Positions 8,283 through 16,340 of a DNA stretch of 64,000 nucleotides are shown here, in pieces. Below the pieces are notes generated by a model. The model did no database searches. It had not been told where the DNA came from and was given only the letters and a program-made list of their open reading frames with translations. The position numbers and the translations under genes were made by a program. Every line of letters begins with the position of its first letter. Positions within the stretch are counted from its first letter, which is position 1. The stretch is from assembly GCA_900541235.1 (NCBI GenBank), contig UQIW01000013.1, positions 12,175 to 76,174 on the forward strand. Reading direction: 5' to 3'. This stretch comes from an uncultured Collinsella sp. (GTDB taxonomy: Bacteria > Actinomycetota > Coriobacteriia > Coriobacteriales > Coriobacteriaceae).

Positions 8283-9293
8283 CTAGATCGAGGTGGAGTC
8301 GAGCCAGTTGAGCTTGCACTCGAGAATGCGCTGCTCGCCGGGTTCGCTGCTTCCGTCAAGTAGGGCGAGCAGCATCTCGGCTGCTTCGCGACCTTCTTGG
8401 TCGACGGGCTCGATGATGGTGGAGACGGTCGGTGTGGTGAGATTAGTCCAGTCTTCGCAGTTGAGTCCCAAAAGGCCGATTTGCTGCGGAAGCAGATGGG
8501 CCATTGGCTGGAGGGCCTTGTAGACACGGGGAAGTGCCCACTGATTTTGCACGAAGATAAGGGTTCGCTTGGCGGGATTGAACTTGAATTTAAAGTATTC
8601 AGTGAGCTCGTTGATTGACGGCTTGTTGTGATCGATGGGAATCGCTTTGTAGAGCTGCCCGTTCGCTGCCAGCGCCTCGGCATACCCCTGAAAACGCTCC
8701 ATGCGGGTGCGCATTTCGGTCATGTTGGCGGCAATGGAAAAGAAATCTTCGTAGCCGGCGTCGAGGAGTGCCTGTGTGGCGTTGTACACGCCGTCGTAAA
8801 GGTTGGTTTTGATCCAGCTGGTACCTGGGCTATAGATGGCCGCATCGAAAAAGACGACCGGCTTGCCGGCGCGTCTAATGCGGTCATGCACGGCTTTGAA
8901 GTTTGCCGTGGGCTGGATGATAAAGCCATCGACGCCCAGCGAGAGCATCTTGTCGACGTACATGAGCTCGGTCTCGGGGTTAAAGTTGCTCGTGCAAACG
9001 ACCGTCTGGTAGCCCGCGGGGAGCATGACCTGCTCCATGCCATTGAGAACGAGCCCCGCCCATTTGTTGGTGTTATCCAAAATGATGATGGCAATGACGT
9101 GGGTTTGCTTGCCGGTGAGCGTCTGCGCTTGGGCGTTGGGAACGTATCCGAGTTCCTTAATGACGCGCGCGATTTTGTTCTGCGTCTTCTCGCTAAGCTT
9201 TTCTCGTTTGTCGTTGAGGTAATACGAGACGCTTGCCGTCGAGGTTCCCGCCTCTCGAGCGACGTCTGCGATCGTAACGCGCTGTTTTGCCAC
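8283..9293 (-). CDS. LacI/GalR-family transcriptional regulator
   Basis: A 336-residue regulator. The N-terminal helix-turn-helix VTIADVAREAGTSTASVSYY is followed by the hinge with NKIARVIKELGYVPN and a periplasmic-binding-protein-like effector domain. GTG 9293 is preferred because AAGGAG lies five bases before it; an upstream in-frame ATG at 9329 has no such site. It is divergent from the PTS/transketolase operon that starts at 9709, and by context likely represses that operon in response to its sugar or sugar phosphate. Confidence 0.85.
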   Translation of the reverse strand: MAKQRVTIADVAREAGTSTASVSYYLNDKREKLSEKTQNKIARVIKELGYVPNAQAQTLTGKQTHVIAIIILDNTNKWAGLVLNGMEQVMLPAGYQTVVCTSNFNPETELMYVDKMLSLGVDGFIIQPTANFKAVHDRIRRAGKPVVFFDAAIYSPGTSWIKTNLYDGVYNATQALLDAGYEDFFSIAANMTEMRTRMERFQGYAEALAANGQLYKAIPIDHNKPSINELTEYFKFKFNPAKRTLIFVQNQWALPRVYKALQPMAHLLPQQIGLLGLNCEDWTNLTTPTVSTIIEPVDQEGREAAEMLLALLDGSSEPGEQRILECKLNWLDSTSI

Positions 9294-9515
9294 AGCGACT
9301 CCTTCCGACAGATGAGCATTTTCCAACATGATGACTTTGAGTCTTGGTGAAGGATACGCTTCGGTGAGCGGCTTTTTCCTTTCATATGAGTATGCAACAA
9401 ATGCGGCATACGGGTGGGGTCGAAATTTGTGACCGGCATGCGCATCTGCCGTCTACCGAGAAAATCAAATACTTCTTGACTTTTGAAATCGAGGGCAAAA
9501 TCGCAGGATTCATTT

Positions 9516-9548
9516 TTGGTTAAACGCATAACTAAATCGCATAACCAA
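9516..9548. promoter_or_regulatory. Operator candidate in the 415-bp LacI/PTS divergent region
   Basis: TTGGTTA (9516-9522) and TAACCAA (9542-9548) form a perfect 7-bp inverted repeat, with AAACGC beside the left arm and GCGTTTACC 14 bp further on. The rest of 9294-9708 holds no gene. Assignment to the adjacent LacI regulator is inference. Confidence 0.35.
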
Positions 9549-9708
9549 CGCTCTGACCTGCGCGTTTACCGAAATAAGCTGGCATTAAGAAAAACGAGCA
9601 CCTATATTGTTCTTGTCGAAAAGACAGCAAGTCCAAACGGCAGGGGATGCTCCGGAGGCCTCCGCAAACGGTGTCTTGCGCACGCAACTCTATGAAAAGA
9701 GGGAAGCA

Positions 9709-11181
9709 ATGAAGATCGTAGGCGTTGCCGCCTGTACTGTGGGTATCGCCCACACGTATATGGCCCAGAAGGCGATTCAGGATGAATGCGCCGCCCGTGG
9801 CATCGAGTGCAAGGTCGAGGCTCAGGGTGGCCTGGGTATCGAGAATGAGCTCACGCAGGAAGACGTGGACTCCGCCGACCTGGTCCTGGAGTCCGTCGAC
9901 GTGGGTGTCGAGAACGAGGACCGTTTTGAGCAGAAGATGGCCGAGGGCAAGTTCCTGAAGGTCGGCACCTCTGATGTAATCGCCGATCCGGTAAAGATCA
10001 TCGACCAGGCCATTGAGATCATCAAGGCGACGGGTGGCGCCGTTGACGCGCCCAAGGCCGAGGCCAAGGCAGAGAAGAAGGCCGTCTCCGCTGCCCCGCA
10101 GGCCCCGACACCGGCGTCCAAGCAGTCTATCTTTGCCGATCCTGGCAAGACGCTGCTCAATGCATTCAATACCGGCGTTTCCTATTTTATCCCCATCGTC
10201 GTTATCGGCGGCGTGTTTCTTGCCTTCTCGCTGGCATCCGGTACCGCCGGCGCCAACGGCATGGAGGTTACGAACCCGCTGATGGTGAGCCTTAACACCA
10301 TCGGCATGGCCGGCATCTCCATGATGATCCCGGTGCTTGCGGCATACATCTCCTACTCGATGGCCGGCAAGCCCGCGCTCGCCCCCGGTTTTGTCCTGGG
10401 CTACCTGGTCAATAACGCAGTCGTTACCCCTAACGGCAACAGCGTTTCGACCGGCTTCTTGGGCGCCATGATCATGGCGGTCATCTGCGGCTACTTTGTC
10501 CGCTGGATGAAGACCTGGAAGGTCAACAACACCATCCAGACCATCATGCCCATCCTGATCATCCCGATTCTGACCTCGCTTGTCCTGGGCATGGCCTATA
10601 TCTACATCCTGGCCACGCCGCTTGGCTTTGTGATGGACTGGCTCACCGGCGTGCTCGGCAGCCTGCAGGGCGGTTCCGCAGTTGTCCTGGGTCTGGTCAT
10701 TGGCGTTATGACCGCCTTCGATATGGGTGGCCCCATCAACAAGACCGCCTCGACCTTCACCATGGCCATCATGGCCTCCGGTATCTACGGTCCTAACGGT
10801 ATGTTCCGCGTCGCCGTCGCCGTTCCCCCGATCGCCTGTGGCCTCGCTGCGCTCATCGCCAAGAACAAGTTCGATGACGCTGACCGCCAGATGGGCATCT
10901 CCGCGCTGTTCATGGGCTGCATCGGTATTACCGAGGGCGCTATCCCCTTCGCGGTCAAGGACCTCGGTCACACCCTGCCCGGCATTTGCATCGGCTCTGC
11001 CGTGGGTGCGGCACTTGCCGCCTTCCAGGGCATCGACTGCTACGTCCCGCACGGTGGCTTTATCGTCGCCCTTGCCACCAACAACGTCGCGCTGTTCTGC
11101 CTGGACATCGTGATTGGCGCCGTGGTCGCCGCTGCAATCCTGATTGCCATGAAGCCCACGCTCGATAAGCAGGCCAAGTAA
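9709..11181 (+). CDS. Fructose-family PTS transporter subunit IIBC
   Basis: A 490-residue membrane permease. Residues 1-~100 are the IIB domain with the phosphocysteine loop ACTVGIAHTYMAQ (family consensus CPTGIAHT, so the Pro is lost but Cys remains). An Ala/Pro/Lys-rich linker (~115-145) leads to a IIC domain with about eight to nine hydrophobic segments. The matching IIA is the last gene of the operon (15253). It imports and phosphorylates a hexose, pentose or polyol; the exact sugar is unknown. ATG 9709 follows GAGGGA. Confidence 0.87.
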   Translation: MKIVGVAACTVGIAHTYMAQKAIQDECAARGIECKVEAQGGLGIENELTQEDVDSADLVLESVDVGVENEDRFEQKMAEGKFLKVGTSDVIADPVKIIDQAIEIIKATGGAVDAPKAEAKAEKKAVSAAPQAPTPASKQSIFADPGKTLLNAFNTGVSYFIPIVVIGGVFLAFSLASGTAGANGMEVTNPLMVSLNTIGMAGISMMIPVLAAYISYSMAGKPALAPGFVLGYLVNNAVVTPNGNSVSTGFLGAMIMAVICGYFVRWMKTWKVNNTIQTIMPILIIPILTSLVLGMAYIYILATPLGFVMDWLTGVLGSLQGGSAVVLGLVIGVMTAFDMGGPINKTASTFTMAIMASGIYGPNGMFRVAVAVPPIACGLAALIAKNKFDDADRQMGISALFMGCIGITEGAIPFAVKDLGHTLPGICIGSAVGAALAAFQGIDCYVPHGGFIVALATNNVALFCLDIVIGAVVAAAILIAMKPTLDKQAK

Positions 11182-11196
11182 ACCTTTAAGGACTCC

Positions 11197-11284
11197 GGTT
11201 GTGCGGAGGGATGGATTTGACTCCGCACAACCGCCCCTACACAACAAAATCCATCCGTACTGATAGGGCCCACATCTGGGTCCC
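11197..11284 (+). other. Mutually exclusive hairpins in the IIBC-GatZ gap
   Basis: GGTTGTGCGGAG (11197-11208) pairs perfectly with CTCCGCACAACC (11221-11232). The segment between them, GGATGGATTTG (11209-11219), can instead pair with CAAAATCCATCC (11245-11256). A third small stem, GGGCCCA with TGGGTCCC, lies at 11266-11284. No T run follows, so this looks like a processing or differential-stability site rather than a terminator. Confidence 0.5.
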
Positions 11285-11325
11285 AGGGAACTTTTGTCAA
11301 AAATCCTCTGGAGAAGGAGAACAAA

Positions 11326-12600
11326 ATGTCCAACCTCACCATTCGTCAGGCCGTTCAGGGCATGCTCAAGCTGCAGGATAGCGGCGATCACGCAACCATG
11401 GTCGGCATTGGCCCCATGAGCCCCAACCTGATTCAGGCCGTGTTCGAGCTTGCCAAGGACGAGGATTTCCCGCCCATGTTTATCGCCAGCCGCAACCAGG
11501 TCGATATGGACGAGATGGGCGCCGGCTACGTCAACGGTTGGGACCAGACGCGCTTTGCCGCCGACATCAAGAAGGTTGCCGACGAGGTGGGTTACACCGG
11601 TCCGTACTACCTGTGCCGCGATCACGGCGGTCCGTGGCAGCGCGACGAGGAGCGTAACGCCCACCTGCCCGAGGACGAGGCCATGGAGCTCGCCCGCAAG
11701 TCCTTCGTCGCCGACATGGAGGCGGGCTTTGACCTGCTGATGGTCGACCCCACCAAGGACCCCTATCAGATCGGCAAGGTTATTCCGCTCGACGTGGTGC
11801 TTCGCCGCACGATCGATCTTATCGACTACCTTGAGCAGTACCGTCGCGAGCATAACCTGCCCGAGGTCGCCTATGAGGTCGGTACCGAGGAGACCAATGG
11901 CGGCTTGACCTCTACCGATAAGTACGAGGAGTTCATTTCTCAGCTGCAGCCCGAGCTCGAGAAGCGCGGCTGCCCCATGCCCACCTTTATCGTCGGCCAG
12001 ACCGGCACCCTTACCCGCTGGACGGAGCAGGTCGGTCACTACAACTTCAAGAACGCCCGCGAGCTTGCCGATATGGCCAAGCGCTATGGCGTGGGCCTGA
12101 AGGAGCACAACGCCGACTATCTGGACGACGCGACGCTGCTCGAGCACATCCCGGCACACGTGACCGCCTCCAACGTCGCTCCGCAGTATGGCACCGAGGA
12201 GACCCGCGCCTACCTCAAGCTCTGCGCCACCGAGCAGATCCTGGTCGACAACGGTCTGTGCGATGACCCCTCCGACCTGTATCACACGCTGCTGGTCAAG
12301 GCTATCAAGACCGAGCGCTGGCGCAAGTGGATGACTGGCGACGACGTCAACCTGCAGGTCGATGACATCCTTGCCGACGATGAGCTCAGCCTGAAGATCC
12401 TGGATGTCTCCGGCCACTATGCGTTCAACGATCCCGAGGTCAAGGAGCAGGTCGAGAAGCTCTATCGCAACCTCGCTGCCCAGGACATCGACGGCAAGCG
12501 CTTTGTGATCGAGCACATCAAGCGCCCGATCAAGCAGTACGTCGTCGGTCTTAACCTCAAGGGCGTCACGAGCCGCATCGAGAAGGCTCTCGAGGACTAA
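11326..12600 (+). CDS. GatZ/KbaZ-family protein (tagatose-bisphosphate aldolase subunit-like)
   Basis: A 424-residue cytosolic protein of the GatZ/KbaZ family (PF08013). In enterobacteria this family is the non-catalytic subunit of class II tagatose-1,6-bisphosphate aldolase. Some relatives are described as ketose-phosphate 4-epimerases. Visible are CRDHGGPWQRDE, MVDPTKDP, YEVGTEETNGG and GLKEHNADYL, rich in possible metal ligands. No GatY/KbaY catalytic partner is encoded nearby, which favours a stand-alone enzyme, for example an epimerase feeding fructose 6-phosphate to the downstream aldolase and transketolase. ATG 11326 follows GGAGAAGGAG. Confidence 0.8.
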   Translation: MSNLTIRQAVQGMLKLQDSGDHATMVGIGPMSPNLIQAVFELAKDEDFPPMFIASRNQVDMDEMGAGYVNGWDQTRFAADIKKVADEVGYTGPYYLCRDHGGPWQRDEERNAHLPEDEAMELARKSFVADMEAGFDLLMVDPTKDPYQIGKVIPLDVVLRRTIDLIDYLEQYRREHNLPEVAYEVGTEETNGGLTSTDKYEEFISQLQPELEKRGCPMPTFIVGQTGTLTRWTEQVGHYNFKNARELADMAKRYGVGLKEHNADYLDDATLLEHIPAHVTASNVAPQYGTEETRAYLKLCATEQILVDNGLCDDPSDLYHTLLVKAIKTERWRKWMTGDDVNLQVDDILADDELSLKILDVSGHYAFNDPEVKEQVEKLYRNLAAQDIDGKRFVIEHIKRPIKQYVVGLNLKGVTSRIEKALED

Positions 12601-12619
12601 GTAGCTTTTCCTACACGAC

Positions 12620-12655
12620 GCCGGGCCTGGGGCATGTCCCAGCCGCAGGCCCGGC
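12620..12655 (+). terminator. GC-rich hairpin after the GatZ-like gene
   Basis: GCCGGGCCTG pairs with CAGGCCCGGC. Only the next hairpin has a T run, so the two may act together as a partial terminator. Confidence 0.5.
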
Positions 12656-12657
12656 AC

Positions 12658-12688
12658 ATAGGACAAAGGGACATCCCCTTTGTCCTAT
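12658..12688 (+). repeat. Short hairpin repeat, GGGAC-loop family, with T tail
   Basis: ATAGGACAAAGGG and CCCTTTGTCCTAT are inverted around ACATC and followed by six T residues, so this copy also resembles a terminator. The AAAGGGAC head is the motif common to the other copies. Confidence 0.6.
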
Positions 12689-12725
12689 TTTTTGAGTTTT
12701 GGATTCCTTCGAAGGAGTTTGCACC

Positions 12726-13409
12726 ATGAAGTTCTTTATCGATACTGCCAATCTGGACGAGATCGCCGAGGCCAAGAGCTGGGGCTGCCTGGCCGGTGTT
12801 ACCACCAACCCGTCCCTGTACGCCAAGACCGGCGGCAAGCTTGCCGACTTTGAGCCGCATATGCTCAAGATTGCCGAGCTCTGCGAGGGCCTGCCCGTTT
12901 CCGCCGAGTCTACCGCTACCACTGCCGAGGGTATGATCGAGGAGGGCAAGCGCCTTGCCGCCCTCGCCCCCAACATCGTGGTCAAGCTTCCCGTGTGCGA
13001 GGCCGGCCTTGCCGCCTGCCGTGCACTGGCCGATGCTGGCGTGCGCGTCAACATGACGCTCGTCTTCTCGCCGACGCAGGCCCTTATGGCCGCCAATGCC
13101 GGTGCTCGCTACATCAGCCCGTTTGTCGGTCGTTTCGATGACATCGCCGAGGACGGTATCTCGCAGCTCGACAACGTCGTGACCTGCATTAAGAACTACG
13201 ACTGGACGGGCAAGAACGTCGACGACACCGTCGAGATCATCACCGCCTCGGTTCGTACGCCCAACCACGTGACCCAGGCCGCGCTACTCGGTGCCGATAT
13301 TGCGACCGTGCCCATGGCCGCTCTCAAGAAGTGCCTGCATCATCCGCTGACCGACCAGGGCCTCGCCTCTTTTGAGGCTGACTGGCAGAAGGTCGTCGCT
13401 CAGGCTTAA
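12726..13409 (+). CDS. Transaldolase-family protein / fructose-6-phosphate aldolase (TalC/FSA type)
   Basis: A 227-residue single-domain aldolase of the short TalC/FSA branch. Features are MKFFIDTANLDEI, GVTTNPSL and the Schiff-base lysine in IVVKLPV near residue 87. It acts either as transaldolase (moving dihydroxyacetone units between sugar phosphates) or by cleaving fructose 6-phosphate. Adjacent split transketolase genes favour a pentose-phosphate role. GAAGGAG precedes ATG 12726. It has two distant paralogues at 59752 and 63060. Confidence 0.85.
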   Translation: MKFFIDTANLDEIAEAKSWGCLAGVTTNPSLYAKTGGKLADFEPHMLKIAELCEGLPVSAESTATTAEGMIEEGKRLAALAPNIVVKLPVCEAGLAACRALADAGVRVNMTLVFSPTQALMAANAGARYISPFVGRFDDIAEDGISQLDNVVTCIKNYDWTGKNVDDTVEIITASVRTPNHVTQAALLGADIATVPMAALKKCLHHPLTDQGLASFEADWQKVVAQA

Positions 13410-13472
13410 CGAGTGGATTGCCCCGGCATCGCGTCATCCGGTGCCGGGGTTGTTCTCAAGAGAGGAATTCGT

Positions 13473-14303
13473 ATGACCAACCAGGAGCTGGCGAAGGTCG
13501 CCAATGAGGTCAGGAAGGGTGTCGTGACTGCGGTTCACGCGGCCAAGTCGGGACACCCGGGTGGATCGCTCGGTGCTGCCGACATCATGACGTATCTGTA
13601 CTTTGAGGAAATGAATATCGATCCTGCCGACCCTCACAAGGCCGATCGCGATCGCTTTGTGCTCTCCAAGGGTCACGCGGCGCCGGGCCTGTATTCGGTG
13701 TTGGCAAATCGCGGCTATTTTCCCGTCGAAGAGCTCGAGACGCTCCGTCATATTGGCAGCCGACTGCAGGGCCATCCCAACATGAACGACGCCCCTGGCA
13801 TCGATATGTCCACCGGATCGCTCGGTCAGGGCATCTCTGCTGCAGTTGGAATGGCGCTTGCCGCTAAGCACTGGGGCGACGGCTACCGTGTCTACACGTT
13901 GCTGGGCGACGGTGAGTGCGAGGAAGGCCAGGTGTGGGAGGCGGCCATGTTCGCCGGCAACCATGCGCTCGACAATCTTGTTGCCGTTGTCGACCACAAC
14001 GGCTTGCAGATTGACGGCACGATCGATGAAGTCAACTCGGCCATGCCGCTCGCTGACAAGTTCCGCGCCTTTAAGTGGCATGTGATCGAGCTCGCCGACG
14101 GTAACGACATGGCGCAGATTGCCGCCGCCTTTGCCGAGGCCCGCAAAGTGAGCGACTCGCCCGTGGCCATTATCGCCGAGACGGTGAAGGGCAAGGGCGT
14201 CTCCTTTATGGAAAACCAGGTGGGCTGGCACGGCAAGGCACCCAACGATGAACAGTTTGAGCAGGCCATGGCCGAGCTCGCAGCAGCAGGGGAGGAGCTC
14301 TAA
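13473..14303 (+). CDS. Transketolase, N-terminal (TPP-binding) subunit
   Basis: A 276-residue half-transketolase. It binds thiamine pyrophosphate through GDGECEEGQVWEA and DHNGLQIDG, with upstream SGHPGGSLGAAD and SKGHAAPGLY. The C-terminal half is the next gene, overlapping by one base (TAATG), so both subunits are made together. Split transketolases are common in archaea, Clostridia and Coriobacteriia. GAGAGGAA precedes ATG 13473. Confidence 0.9.
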   Translation: MTNQELAKVANEVRKGVVTAVHAAKSGHPGGSLGAADIMTYLYFEEMNIDPADPHKADRDRFVLSKGHAAPGLYSVLANRGYFPVEELETLRHIGSRLQGHPNMNDAPGIDMSTGSLGQGISAAVGMALAAKHWGDGYRVYTLLGDGECEEGQVWEAAMFAGNHALDNLVAVVDHNGLQIDGTIDEVNSAMPLADKFRAFKWHVIELADGNDMAQIAAAFAEARKVSDSPVAIIAETVKGKGVSFMENQVGWHGKAPNDEQFEQAMAELAAAGEEL

Positions 14304-15241
14304 TGGCAGACGTCAAGAAAGTCGCCACGCGCGTTAGCTATGGCGAGGCACTTGTCGAGCTGGGCAATGAGCGCGATGACTTTGTGGTTCTCGATGCCGA
14401 CCTGGCCGCCGCCACGCAGACCGGTAAGTTTAAGGCTGCGCACCCTGAGCGCTTCTACGACGCCGGCATTGCCGAGAGCAACCTGATGGGTCTTGCCGCC
14501 GGCATCGCGACCACGGGCCGCGTTGCTTTTGCGAGCACCTTTGCGATGTTTGCCGCCGGTCGCGCCTACGAGCAGGTCCGCAATTCCATCGGCTACCCGC
14601 ACCTCAACGTCAAGATTGGCGCTACTCATGCCGGCATTTCGGTGGGCGAGGACGGCGCCACGCACCAGTGCTGCGAGGATATCGCACTCATGCGCACGAT
14701 TCCGGGTATGACGGTGGTCGTTCCCGCCGACGACGTCGAGGCTCGTGCCTGTGTGTGCGCCGCCTATGAGTTTGAGGGCCCGGTTTACATGCGCTTCGGC
14801 CGCCTGGCAACACCGGTCATCAACGACTGCGAGGACTATGAGTTCAAGATTGGTCGCGGCGTGGTCGTGCGCGAGGGGTCCGATGTGACCATCATCGCTT
14901 GTGGCCTTATGGTCGCCGAGGCGCTTGAGGCTGCCGAGGCGCTCGCTGCCGATGGCATCGATGCCGAGGTCATCAACATGCATACGATCAAGCCGCTCGA
15001 CGAACGCCTGGTTGTAGCCAGCGCCAAGAAGACCGGTCGCGTGGTCACTGCCGAGGAGCATTCGATTATCGGCGGTCTTGGCGAGGCCGTTGCCTCGGTG
15101 CTAGCGGAGCAGTATCCGGTGCCGATGCGTCGCGTCGGCGTGCGCGATGTGTATGGCGAGTCCGGCCCTGCGGTCGATTTGCTGCACAAGTACGGTTTGG
15201 ACGCCGACGGCATCGAAGCTGCGGTCAGGTCTGTGTTGTAA
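14303..15241 (+). CDS. Transketolase, C-terminal subunit
   Basis: A 312-residue pyrimidine-binding plus C-terminal domain subunit completing the split transketolase. Recognisable parts are DADLAAATQTGKF, the TPP-contacting AESNLMGLAAGIA, GATHAGISVGEDGATHQ and the C-terminal swivel domain with NMHTIKPLDE. Together with the preceding gene it transfers two-carbon units between ketose and aldose phosphates. Confidence 0.9.
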   Translation: MADVKKVATRVSYGEALVELGNERDDFVVLDADLAAATQTGKFKAAHPERFYDAGIAESNLMGLAAGIATTGRVAFASTFAMFAAGRAYEQVRNSIGYPHLNVKIGATHAGISVGEDGATHQCCEDIALMRTIPGMTVVVPADDVEARACVCAAYEFEGPVYMRFGRLATPVINDCEDYEFKIGRGVVVREGSDVTIIACGLMVAEALEAAEALAADGIDAEVINMHTIKPLDERLVVASAKKTGRVVTAEEHSIIGGLGEAVASVLAEQYPVPMRRVGVRDVYGESGPAVDLLHKYGLDADGIEAAVRSVL

Positions 15242-15252
15242 GGAAGGTTTCC

Positions 15253-15705
15253 ATGGGATTTGTATCTGCCAACCAAGTGACGATAGGGTATACCGCCGCC
15301 TCGCGCGAGGATGCCCTGCATTATTTGTCCGATCAGGCCGTCGAGCTCGGCTTTGCTGACGACGCATCTGCCGTAGAGACTGCCTTCATGGCTCGCGAGA
15401 ACGAGGCCGAGACTGGCCTTGTCGCCGGTTTTGCCGTTCCACATGCCAAAAGCGATGCTATCCACACGCCGGGCGTTGCCGTGCTTAAGCTGGTCGAGCC
15501 CGTTGAATGGCCGAGCTTCGATGGTGTGCCCGTCGATGTTGCGCTCGCGCTGTACGTGCCTGCCGGCGAGGCAGGAACCACGCACCTGCGCTTGCTCTCC
15601 AAGGCTGCCGTGATGCTGATGGACGCCGGCTTCCGTGACAAGGTGCGCGCGAGCACCGATCCCGTTGAGATTGCGGAGCTCATCAATAGCGGACTCGAAG
15701 ACTAG
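15253..15705 (+). CDS. PTS EIIA component, fructose/mannitol (EIIA-2) family
   Basis: A 150-residue cytosolic phosphocarrier. The phosphorylated histidine lies in GFAVPHAKSD near residue 65. It passes phosphate from HPr to the IIB domain of the IIBC protein at the head of the operon. It follows transketolase by 11 bp with GGAAGG as ribosome-binding site. A terminator follows at 15748. Confidence 0.87.
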   Translation: MGFVSANQVTIGYTAASREDALHYLSDQAVELGFADDASAVETAFMARENEAETGLVAGFAVPHAKSDAIHTPGVAVLKLVEPVEWPSFDGVPVDVALALYVPAGEAGTTHLRLLSKAAVMLMDAGFRDKVRASTDPVEIAELINSGLED

Positions 15706-15747
15706 AACGGTCATCCCGTTCAATCAATTGATCCTTCTCCAAGGAAA

Positions 15748-15784
15748 AGGGCCGCGACGCCGTATGGGTGTCACGGCCCTATTT
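15748..15784 (+). terminator. Terminator of the PTS/transketolase operon
   Basis: AGGGCCGCGAC pairs with GTCACGGCCCT (one G-T pair), followed by ATTT. Confidence 0.7.
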
Positions 15785-15790
15785 GCGTTT

Positions 15791-15844
15791 CCCCAGATAA
15801 AACCTGCCAAAATAAACCTGTCCCTTTTTGGCAGGTTAATCGGG
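15791..15844. repeat. Short hairpin repeat, AACCTGCC-arm subtype, copy 1
   Basis: AACCTGCCAAAA (15801-15812) pairs with TTTTGGCAGGTT (15826-15837), with outer CCCC/GGGG pairing. The bottom-strand loop reads AAGGGACAGGTTTA. Three more copies with the same arms lie at 16266, 19481 and 21653. A partial copy of the TTGCGGTG repeat abuts it at 15845-15862. Confidence 0.8.
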
Positions 15845-15908
15845 GACTATTTCACCGCAACTTAGGGCACGGTTAGGAAGTGTGCACCTTAAAGAGTGGA
15901 GCCCATGA

Positions 15909-16079
15909 TTAGAGAGGTCGCGCTCATCTCGCTAAATGTCTCTCTAAAGAGAAGGTTGGTTAGAGAGATAGCATTAGGCAATCTAGCAGCGAATTCGATA
16001 CATCTCTCTTAATGTCTCTCTAAAACAAGGCGCTCATCTCTCTAAAGTTAGAGAGATGAGCGCCTTGTTTTAGAGAGAC
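15909..16079. repeat. Cluster of TTAGAGAG inverted units
   Basis: At least three consecutive inverted pairs of TTAGAGAG/CTCTCTAA occur: 15909-15916 with 15940-15947, 15960-15969 with the ATCTCTCTTA segment near 16001-16010, and the perfect hairpin at 16014-16079. GCGCTCATCTC recurs within the first and third unit. No protein-coding frame is supported. This cluster occupies the middle of the 782-bp intergenic region 15706-16487. Confidence 0.75.
16014..16079. repeat. Perfect 32-bp hairpin with a 2-nt loop
   Basis: The arm 16014-16045 is the exact reverse complement of 16048-16079 with only AG between. It is AT-richer than its surroundings and has no T tail outside the stem, so an ordinary terminator is unlikely. 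Confidence 0.85.
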
Positions 16080-16265
16080 GGAATGCCAAAATTCGTCCGT
16101 CAGCTACCATCTGCCAAAAATGACGGATAAAGGGCTCATCGAAGTAATGGGTTCATCGACGAGCCGCAACCGCCGCTATCGGAAGAAGTAGATGCAGCCG
16201 AATTGCCCCTCTATCGTCTCTCGAAGTTTGATGGGTGCTAGGGGAGCGACTGCCTCGCGATATTT

Positions 16266-16312
16266 CCCCAGATAAAACCTGCCAAAATAAACCTGTTCCT
16301 TTTTGGCAGGTC
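16266..16312. repeat. Short hairpin repeat, AACCTGCC-arm subtype, copy 2
   Basis: CCCCAGATAAAACCTGCC and, after the loop, GGCAGGT: the same unit as at 15791, with one change in the loop (GTTCC for GTCCC). Confidence 0.8.
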
Positions 16313-16340
16313 AGTTAACGCAGTGCAGGTTGAGCATATG

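Noticed and set aside
9330..9529. N-terminal extension of the LacI regulator to 9329 or beyond
   Set aside because: GTG 9293 has AAGGAG at ideal spacing and places the helix-turn-helix at the usual position; upstream sequence is AT-rich promoter DNA.
9532..12666. 1044-codon antisense open frame opposite the PTS and GatZ-like genes
   Set aside because: Long antisense frames are expected in GC-rich coding DNA. The plus-strand products are clearly recognised, and the antisense translation has no domain.
15909..16079. CRISPR array
   Set aside because: The TTAGAGAG units are short, inverted and irregularly spaced, without uniform repeats or spacers, and no cas genes are nearby.
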